Assembly (NCBI GenBank): GCA_028292785.1
Contig: JAQGLQ010000271.1
Coordinates: 1 to 6,214 of the forward strand
Direction of reading: 5' to 3'
DNA from: Noviherbaspirillum sp.
GTDB taxonomy: Bacteria > Pseudomonadota > Gammaproteobacteria > Burkholderiales > Burkholderiaceae
Length of the DNA stretch: 6,214 bases
Part shown: positions 1 to 5,079 of the stretch, in pieces
How the letters are laid out: each line of letters begins with the position of its first letter
Numbering within the stretch: the first letter of the stretch is position 1
Translations under genes and position numbers: made by a program
The notes under the pieces: model-generated
Databases searched by the model: none
Told to the model about the DNA's origin: nothing
Seen by the model: the letters and a program-made list of their open reading frames with translations, nothing else

Positions 1-433
<433 letters not shown>

Positions 434-513
434 CTAGGTTGCGTCAGTCGGCCACATGTCACGCACACCGCATTTTCAAACGAGCAAGTACACTGCAAAG
501 TGACCTGAACGCG

Positions 514-553
514 ACAGGAAAGAAAAACTTACAAATAGTTTTTTCTTTCCTGT
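514..553. promoter_or_regulatory. Large perfect inverted repeat, likely operator of the HTH regulator promoter
   Basis: The arms ACAGGAAAGAAAAA (514-527) and TTTTTCTTTCCTGT (540-553) are a perfect 14-bp match, separated by 12 bases (CTTACAAATAGT). The right arm covers the place where the -35 box of the candidate promoter (-10 at 565-570) would fall. There is no T-run after the right arm and the stem is AT-rich, so it is a poor terminator. A binding site for a dimeric regulator, perhaps the adjacent HTH protein acting on itself and on the divergent OYE gene, is the simplest reading. The function is inferred. Confidence 0.55.
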
Positions 554-570
554 GAGCAATAGTGTAGAAT
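542..570 (+). promoter_or_regulatory. Candidate sigma-70 promoter for the HTH regulator
   Basis: TAGAAT at 565-570 matches five of six bases of the -10 consensus and lies in the AT-rich stretch. At 17 bp spacing the -35 position (542-547) reads TTTCTT, a poor match inside the right arm of the inverted repeat. A weak -35 overlapped by a dyad suits a promoter controlled by a bound regulator. Transcription would start near 577, giving about 75 nt of leader before the GTG at 652. Confidence 0.4.
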
Positions 571-651
571 TAACCCAGGTAAAAATTGCTTACGTGCGAA
601 AGTACCCGTCAGGGCCAATCGAAGTACGGAAGAAAACAAGGCGGAACAAAC

Positions 652-1056
652 GTGTCGACAAAGGAAAGGCTAGAATTCAGCCAGCGCTTGCAACAAGTGC
701 TGCGGAAAGCGGATTATGCGCCTGACAGCCCCACCCAACTGGCGCGGGAATTCAATATCCGCTTCAACGGGAATGCGATCACCGTTCATGCGGCGCGTAA
801 ATGGCTGTTGGGCGAAGCGATTCCCACGCAGGAAAAACTGCGCGCTCTCGCGCAATGGCTGGGAGTATCGGCCGAATGGCTGCGTTTCGGCGGTGAAGGC
901 GACGACCTGCAGACCGCCAAGGCCACGCATCTCGAACACCGGCTCGACCCTAAGGACGTGGCGATCATCGAAAGCCTGCGCAGGCTCGATGACAGCCATC
1001 GCCAGATCGTGCACACCCTGATTCGCCAGTTAGTGCATGCGAACAACCGCAAATAG
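652..1056 (+). CDS. Small XRE-like helix-turn-helix transcriptional regulator
   Basis: A 134-residue DNA-binding protein of a type common in Burkholderiales. The N-terminal half has the helical HTH: FSQRLQQVLRKA (about 9-20), PTQLAREFN (27-35), the probable recognition segment ITVHAARKWLLGEAIP (43-58), then EKLRALAQWLGVSAEWLRFG (61-80). Residues 95-130 are a charged helical tail, probably for dimerisation. The frame is open back to a TTG at 586 (156 residues). I prefer the GTG at 652: an AAGG (638-641) precedes it at good spacing, the extra 22 residues look non-conserved, and a transcript from the -10 at 565-570 would begin too close to 586 for a normal ribosome site. The large dyad upstream suggests autoregulation. 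The target genes are unknown; the divergent OYE gene is a candidate. Confidence 0.8.
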   Translation: MSTKERLEFSQRLQQVLRKADYAPDSPTQLAREFNIRFNGNAITVHAARKWLLGEAIPTQEKLRALAQWLGVSAEWLRFGGEGDDLQTAKATHLEHRLDPKDVAIIESLRRLDDSHRQIVHTLIRQLVHANNRK

Positions 1057-1067
1057 CATTCCGGAAC

Positions 1068-1081
1068 CAGCAATCCTGCTG
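1068..1081. terminator. Weak hairpin between convergent genes
   Basis: The stem CAGCA (1068-1072) and TGCTG (1077-1081) with a 4-base loop lies 12 nt after the HTH stop codon and before the convergent DUF1488 stop. No T-tract follows on either strand, so intrinsic termination is doubtful; it may only mark the 3' end of messages or be chance. Confidence 0.2.
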
Positions 1082-1106
1082 CGGTGCCGGCTGCCGGTTT
1101 AGCGAA

Positions 1107-1373
1107 TCAAGCTACGATGCGCTCGGCGATGAAGTCCGCGTCATTCAGCTTGACGGGCCTCATCGCTCCTTTCAGAAACTTGCGGCGCGCGAGCTCTGCA
1201 ATGGCATATTCGTTTTGTTTGAATGCAGCCAACTGGCTTTCCATGGTTTCAGCTGCGTTAAAATGCGAGCTTAGCGCAGCGGCTGATACGAACGCCAGAT
1301 ACTCCTCCCCGGCGATGTCGATCGAAAACCATACCCCGTTGCGCCCATTGTCGAAATTTCGATATGGCGTCAA
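1107..1373 (-). CDS. DUF1488 family small protein
   Basis: An 88-residue protein that I recognise as DUF1488-like from its pattern: a two-strand start (NGVWFSIDIAGEEYLAFVS, 12-30), an alanine-rich helix with the 'ALSSHFNA' segment (33-40, compare the family's AL..HFGA), a long helix AAFKQNEYAIAELARRKFLKG (49-69), and a final 'VKLNDADF' (74-81). Family members are small proteins of unknown function, frequent in proteobacteria. No signal peptide or membrane segment is visible. The start is TTG, supported by GGAG at 1383-1380, six bases upstream; no ATG precedes it in frame. It converges on the HTH gene (about 50 bp between stop codons) and is divergent from the FtsH-like gene, with which it shares a long AT-rich upstream region. 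The plus-strand open frame covering the same bases is a shadow. Confidence 0.7.
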   Translation of the reverse strand: MTPYRNFDNGRNGVWFSIDIAGEEYLAFVSAAALSSHFNAAETMESQLAAFKQNEYAIAELARRKFLKGAMRPVKLNDADFIAERIVA

Positions 1374-1389
1374 TTTAGTCTCCGAAGAA

Positions 1390-1405
1390 ATTGTTACACA
1401 ACAAT
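1390..1405. promoter_or_regulatory. Dyad ATTGTT-N4-AACAAT upstream of DUF1488
   Basis: A perfect 6-bp inverted repeat (1390-1395 and 1400-1405) with a 4-base centre lies just upstream of the DUF1488 ribosome site. It could be an operator covering the transcription start or a small hairpin in the 5' leader. The role is inferred only from symmetry and position. Confidence 0.35.
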
Positions 1406-1462
1406 AATCTCGGAGCAGGATTTACGCCATACCATAAACATGGGATGGCAATCGTCCCGTTT

Positions 1463-1500
1463 TAATGAAAGCAATTAACTTGCAACAAGCACTTTCATTA
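1463..1500. repeat. 9-bp inverted repeat TAATGAAAG / CTTTCATTA
   Basis: Perfect arms at 1463-1471 and 1492-1500 are separated by 20 bases, so the arm centres lie about 29 bp apart, close to three helical turns. A smaller GCAA/TTGC dyad (1471-1474 and 1480-1483) is nested at its left. It is a candidate binding site for a regulator of either divergent gene. Confidence 0.35.
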
Positions 1501-1550
1501 TCAATTGTGCCAAAAATCGCCTAAAAGCATGGTAAATCGGCCAACTATTC

Positions 1551-1569
1551 AAATTTAAGTTAAATTTAA
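1551..1569. repeat. Tandem AAATTTAA repeat with 11-bp period
   Basis: AAATTTAA occurs at 1551-1558 and again at 1562-1569, one helical turn apart. The second copy lies in the perfect 10-bp palindrome TTAAATTTAA (1560-1569). Such phased A/T tracts can bend DNA, act as UP elements, or bind H-NS/MvaT-like or AT-specific regulators. It sits about 115 bp upstream of the FtsH-like start. Confidence 0.4.
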
Positions 1570-1683
1570 TCGCAAACCGAGGCAACCAATAGCGAACTCC
1601 CCTGTCCTAAGAATGCTCACTAGAAACGTTGCTCGCGGCAAAGAAAAAGTTGCAAAGCGTGCATTGACATCACAGGAACCTGA

Positions 1684-3615
1684 ATGCCCAGCTTTTCGAA
1701 GTTCTACAAAATCTCCCAGAATACCTACGTACGCATCGCCTTTGTTGTTCTGGCGCTGCTGGCTGCGGCCGGCTATTACGCATTCAAGCCGACCACGCTG
1801 CAAGACTCCAATCCGATAGTTCATTCCCAGGACATCGCGGATATCACTGCGCTGGTTGCGAACAAGGATCGCATCGAGTATCTGCTCGTCGCCAAGCCAT
1901 TGTCGGATTCGCCACGCTATGTCTTCAAGTACAAGGACCAGGCGCAGATTCATGCGGTCAAGGTGCCAAGCACCTCGCACACCAATCTCGAGCGCGAAGT
2001 CCTCTTGAAGAATGCGATTCCTTATGCGATCGCCAACGACGAATACCTCGCGACGCACAAGTCGGTTCTCCAGGATACCGACGGCGAAACCGGCGTCCTC
2101 GCGGAAATCATGACTTTCATGTCGCGTAACGCGGTCGGCCTCGCGCTGCTGCTGTTCGTCATCATCGGCATGAAAAAAGGCATTCCGGGCATGATGGGCT
2201 CAAGCGCTTCGATCATGAAACCGGAACACCTCAAGGGCAGCATGGACGACCTGGTCGGCATGGAGGACATCAAGCAGGAAGTCGCGCACCTCGAGGAAAT
2301 GATCGAAAACCGCGACCTCTACCGTTCGCACAACATCGACAAGCCTTTCAACGTCATGCTGACCGGCCCCGCCGGCACCGGCAAGACCAAGCTCGCCGGT
2401 TATCTCGCAAAGAAGCTGAACGTGCCACTCATCCAGGCGTCCGGGTCGGGACTCGAGTCCGGATTCGTCGGAGGCGGCTCGAAAGCGTTGAACGCCATTT
2501 ACAAGAAGGCGAGCAAGCAGGGCCGCTGCATCATCTTCCTCGATGAAGCCCAAAGCCTGTTCATGCCGCGCGGACGCGGCGAGAAAAAATGGGAAGACGA
2601 CACCGCCAACACCCTGCTCGGCCTCCTCGACGGCATCAAGAGCGATGAAGGCGCGGGCGTCATCTGGATCGTCGCCTCCAACTTCGACGATGCGAATACC
2701 GAGATGGATGAAGCGATGCTGCGCCGCTTCTCGGTGAAGATCAACTTCCGCCTGCCCAACAAGGCCGAGCGGCGCGAGCTGATCAAGGTATTCCTTTCCA
2801 AGAAGGACGAGCGCTGCGTCGACTGGTCCAACCTGAATCTCGACTATGCGGCCGAGATCACCGCCAACCTCAGCCCTGCTCTGCTGGAAACCGTGGTCGA
2901 CCGCGCCAGCATGATCGCGATCCAGGAAAGCACGACGATCACCACGGATGTCCTGTTCCGCGCATTCGAGCGCGCCTCGATCGGCATGACCGACCGGGCC
3001 ACGACCGCTGAAAAGAACAAGCAGCGCGAACGTGTCGCCCTGCATGAACTCGGCCATTTCTTCATGCAGATCGATCCATACCTGCGCAAGGGCATGCCGC
3101 TGGCCGAAGTGAAGGAAAAATCGCGTCTGCTCAAGATCAGCACCGAATCGGTGTCGAAGATCGGCGCGCTCGGCTATGTGCTTTCGTCAGGCGAGGACGT
3201 GGCGCTGCAGACGCTGGAAGAAATGGAACAGGACATCATGCAGTTGTACGGCGGCGTCGCGGCGGAAGAACTGTTCTACGGCGCGCGCGGCATCTCGGTC
3301 GGCAGCCAGAACGATATTCAGAAGGTCACCGCGAAGCTCGACCTGATGGTGAACCGCCTTTCGATGTATTCCCGCTCGAAGCTGGACTATACGCAGCTGA
3401 AAGGCGAAAGTTCGCGCGACGAAGCGCTCAAGCAGGTCGAGAGCAAGGCGGACGAACTGTACACGCGCACCCTGGAAGCGATGAAGGGCTATCAGCATCT
3501 CGCCCTCGCGCTCAAGGATACGCTGCTGGAGCGGTATGTTCTTTCGAAGGACGAAGTGTTCGAGTTGCTGGCGGAACTGACCGGCGCCAAGGAAGATGCG
3601 CTCCAGGCCGCCTGA
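1684..3615 (+). CDS. FtsH-like membrane AAA+ zinc metalloprotease (divergent paralog)
   Basis: A 643-residue membrane-bound ATP-dependent protease, near the usual FtsH length; expected to form hexamers that pull membrane or misfolded proteins into a proteolytic chamber. Order: TM1 about 16-34; a periplasmic stretch about 35-148; TM2 about 150-165; AAA domain with Walker A GPAGTGKT (228-235), pore loop FVG (261-263), Walker B IIFLDE (283-288), sensor N333 and Arg-finger segment LRRF (346-349); then protease motif HELGH (454-458), LGY (496-498), GGVAAEEL (523-530) and NDI with probable third zinc ligand D544. All catalytic residues are present. Differences from housekeeping FtsH: GPA not GPP in Walker A, HELGH not HEAGH, FVGGG not FVGVG, about ten extra residues after HExxH, and the compact LRRF in place of RPGRFD. 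The ATG at 1684 follows AGGA (1674-1677), and an in-frame TGA directly precedes it, fixing the start. It is monocistronic, with its own terminator. The substrate is unknown. Confidence 0.88.
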   Translation: MPSFSKFYKISQNTYVRIAFVVLALLAAAGYYAFKPTTLQDSNPIVHSQDIADITALVANKDRIEYLLVAKPLSDSPRYVFKYKDQAQIHAVKVPSTSHTNLEREVLLKNAIPYAIANDEYLATHKSVLQDTDGETGVLAEIMTFMSRNAVGLALLLFVIIGMKKGIPGMMGSSASIMKPEHLKGSMDDLVGMEDIKQEVAHLEEMIENRDLYRSHNIDKPFNVMLTGPAGTGKTKLAGYLAKKLNVPLIQASGSGLESGFVGGGSKALNAIYKKASKQGRCIIFLDEAQSLFMPRGRGEKKWEDDTANTLLGLLDGIKSDEGAGVIWIVASNFDDANTEMDEAMLRRFSVKINFRLPNKAERRELIKVFLSKKDERCVDWSNLNLDYAAEITANLSPALLETVVDRASMIAIQESTTITTDVLFRAFERASIGMTDRATTAEKNKQRERVALHELGHFFMQIDPYLRKGMPLAEVKEKSRLLKISTESVSKIGALGYVLSSGEDVALQTLEEMEQDIMQLYGGVAAEELFYGARGISVGSQNDIQKVTAKLDLMVNRLSMYSRSKLDYTQLKGESSRDEALKQVESKADELYTRTLEAMKGYQHLALALKDTLLERYVLSKDEVFELLAELTGAKEDALQAA

Positions 3616-3633
3616 GCAGAACGATATCCCTCG

Positions 3634-3650
3634 GCCGGCCTCGTGCCGGC
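3634..3650. repeat. GCCGGC hairpin after the protease gene
   Basis: GCCGGC (3634-3639) and GCCGGC (3645-3650), each self-complementary, can pair around a CTCGT loop. It lies between the stop codon and the terminator and may stabilise the 3' end of the protease message. Confidence 0.35.
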
Positions 3651-3653
3651 GTC

Positions 3654-3685
3654 AAGCCCCTACTCGCTAGGGGCTTTTTTTGTTT
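3654..3685 (+). terminator. Strong intrinsic terminator of the FtsH-like gene
   Basis: A perfect 9-bp stem AAGCCCCTA (3654-3662) and TAGGGGCTT (3668-3676) with a 5-base loop is followed by seven T residues (3675-3681). It lies 38 bp after the protease stop codon. It ends only 11 bases before the likely start codon of the next gene, so it separates the two units tightly. Confidence 0.92.
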
Positions 3686-3692
3686 GAGAATC

Positions 3693-4595
3693 ATGCGTCC
3701 CAGAGTCACCTCCGTCGGACTGATCATGCCCGCCGATCTGTCCGAATATTATGAGTACCCGCGCCACATCGACCGCGGCAACATCGCCGCCCTGCCCGCC
3801 AAGCCAGGGGTCTATCTGTTTCGGGATCGGCACGGCGAGCCTGTCTATATCGGCAAGAGCGTGAACATCCGCAATCGTGTGCTGTCCCACCTGCGCACGG
3901 TCGAAGAAGCCGCGATGTTAAGCGAAACCAGTACCATTGATTTCGTGCGTACCGCGGGCGAGATCGGCGCGCTGCTGCAGGAGTCGCAGCTCATCAAGCT
4001 GCATCAGCCGAAATACAATGCGCTGCTCAAGCATGTCGGAGAAACTTTTTCCTTGCGGCTGGACGGGGACGCCGCACGTCCCCGCATCCTCGGTTCGTGG
4101 GATGCCGATGCCGCCGACGAGGGTACCCCATGCGGTCTGTATCAGTCGCGCGCTGCCGCTGTCGAGGGCTTGCGCGCGTTGCTGCGACAGTACCGGCTTT
4201 GTCCGGCATTATGCGGACTTGAGACGGCGACCCAAGGGCGCGCCTGCTTTTCATACCAGATCGGCCGCTGCGGCGGCGCATGCATTGGCAAGGAATCACG
4301 GGAGGCGCATAGGGCGCGCCTGCGGATCGCTTTGCGCGAACTGCAGGCCGCGGTATGGCCGTACGACGGACCCATCGGCATCGTCGAGCGCAGCGACGGC
4401 TGGCGGCAGACCCACGTGGTGGACCGCTGGGCCTATCTCGGCTCTCTCGAAGGGCGGCGCAGGAAAATCGCAAGGCCGCGCAGGCAGGTGGCCGACATCG
4501 ACACCTACAAGATTCTCGCCCGGCCGATACGCAACGGGGAACTTGAAATCGTCCCGCTGGGGTCGCGCAAACGTGTGCGCGACACCATCCAGTGA
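3693..4595 (+). CDS. cho: Cho-type excinuclease (UvrC-like GIY-YIG endonuclease)
   Basis: A 300-residue homolog of E. coli Cho (295 residues), which makes the 3' incision at UvrB-bound DNA lesions, including bulky ones UvrC handles poorly. The GIY-YIG domain spans about 36-115: GVY (39-41), YIG (52-54), the SVNIRNRVLSHLRT segment with R60/R62, and EIGALLQESQLIK with probable metal-binding E97. A UvrC-like Cys region follows, with C170, C174, C185, C193 and C197 (RCGGACIGKES). The UvrC C-terminal RNase H nuclease and HhH domains are absent, as expected for Cho. The start is uncertain: ATG 3693 keeps an N terminus resembling E. coli Cho (MRPRVTS versus MVRRLTS) but has only a weak GAGAA site; ATG 3726 has GGA at six bases. 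The frame also opens from TTG 3684. No LexA box (CTGT-N8-ACAG) is visible upstream, although E. coli cho is SOS-induced. A Nudix gene follows 23 bp later. Confidence 0.93.
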   Translation: MRPRVTSVGLIMPADLSEYYEYPRHIDRGNIAALPAKPGVYLFRDRHGEPVYIGKSVNIRNRVLSHLRTVEEAAMLSETSTIDFVRTAGEIGALLQESQLIKLHQPKYNALLKHVGETFSLRLDGDAARPRILGSWDADAADEGTPCGLYQSRAAAVEGLRALLRQYRLCPALCGLETATQGRACFSYQIGRCGGACIGKESREAHRARLRIALRELQAAVWPYDGPIGIVERSDGWRQTHVVDRWAYLGSLEGRRRKIARPRRQVADIDTYKILARPIRNGELEIVPLGSRKRVRDTIQ

Positions 4596-4618
4596 ACCCA
4601 TCCTCGACACCAACATAG

Positions 4619-5065
4619 ATGCCGGCAAACCATCCATCACCGCGCCCTGTCGCAACCTCCTGCGGCACCCTGATCATTAATCGCAAGGGACAGATCCTGC
4701 TGTGTCATGTCACGGGCACCAGTCATTGGGATATACCAAAGGGACTGCAGGACCCAGGCGAAAACACGCTCGAGGCGGCGATGCGGGAACTGCGCGAGGA
4801 AACCGGACTCGTATTCGACCGTTCGCTGTTCGAGGAACTGGGCTCGTTCGACTACCAAAGAACCAAGCGCCTGCATCTGTACAAGGTACGCGCGCCGGAG
4901 AGCCTGGAGAGCCTTGACCATTTGATCTGCACCAGCCACTTCGCCCACCACGTTACCGGCCGCCTGACGCCGGAAATGGATGGCTATCGCTGGGCTTCGC
5001 GCGAGGAAGTGCGGACGCTGTGCGCGCCGCGCATGGGTCAACAGTTGCTGTCGCTCGAATGGTAG
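4619..5065 (+). CDS. Nudix hydrolase
   Basis: A 148-residue single-domain Nudix pyrophosphohydrolase that splits nucleoside diphosphates linked to another moiety, using Mg2+ or Mn2+. The Nudix box is complete at 42-64: G42, E48, then R56-E57-L58, E60-E61, G63-L64, fitting GX5EX7REUXEEXGU exactly. The preceding HWDIPKG (36-42) resembles the W-x-x-PKG signature of diadenosine polyphosphate hydrolases, so Ap4A-like substrates are possible, but MutT-like or other substrates cannot be excluded. The ATG at 4619 has no clear Shine-Dalgarno; the in-frame GTG at 4592 is closed by a TAG before it, so this is the first usable start. It lies 23 bp after cho on the same strand without a terminator between, so it is probably co-transcribed and perhaps translationally coupled. 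Its stop lies 14 bp from that of the convergent transporter gene. Confidence 0.92.
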   Translation: MPANHPSPRPVATSCGTLIINRKGQILLCHVTGTSHWDIPKGLQDPGENTLEAAMRELREETGLVFDRSLFEELGSFDYQRTKRLHLYKVRAPESLESLDHLICTSHFAHHVTGRLTPEMDGYRWASREEVRTLCAPRMGQQLLSLEW

Positions 5066-5079
5066 CCCGCTGACGCGCC

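Larger units (their letters stand above)
1374..1683. other. AT-rich divergent intergenic region between DUF1488 and FtsH-like genes
   Basis: About 310 bp with no supported gene. By my count 1441-1560 has 44 G/C in 120 bases (about 37%), well below the flanking genes. It holds a 6-bp dyad (1390-1405), a 9-bp dyad (1463-1500) and an 11-bp-spaced direct repeat (1551-1569). I see no clean sigma-70 pair for either gene. A perfect TTGACA at 1664-1669 is too near the protease start codon to be its -35. The AT-richness and repeated symmetric elements suggest regulatory DNA (nucleoid-protein or specific regulator binding) or an older insertion boundary. Confidence 0.55.

Noticed and set aside
586..651. 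N-terminal extension of the HTH regulator from TTG 586
   Set aside because: The candidate promoter -10 is at 565-570, leaving under ten bases of leader; the added residues look non-conserved and a GTG with AAGG lies at 652. An AGGT at 577-580 keeps it possible.
1084..1407. A 107-codon plus-strand frame over the DUF1488 gene
   Set aside because: The opposite strand encodes a recognisable family with a ribosome site; this frame has neither.
1440..1478. A 12-codon open frame starting ATG 1440 as a possible leader peptide
   Set aside because: No ribosome site near it and no attenuator-like structure after it.
1664..1669. Perfect TTGACA resembling a -35 box
   Set aside because: The matching -10 would fall inside the protease coding sequence (near 1687-1692, CCCAGC), with no TATAAT-like match.
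2449..2460. 12-bp palindrome GGACTCGAGTCC in the protease gene
   Set aside because: It lies in codons for the conserved GSGLESG segment before the pore loop; most likely chance.
2200..3057. A 285-codon open frame antisense to the protease gene
   Set aside because: It lies wholly inside the conserved AAA domain codons; low-complexity charged composition with no recognisable domain.
3937..4680. A 247-codon plus-strand frame inside cho
   Set aside because: A Cys/Arg/Ser-rich shadow of the clear cho frame.
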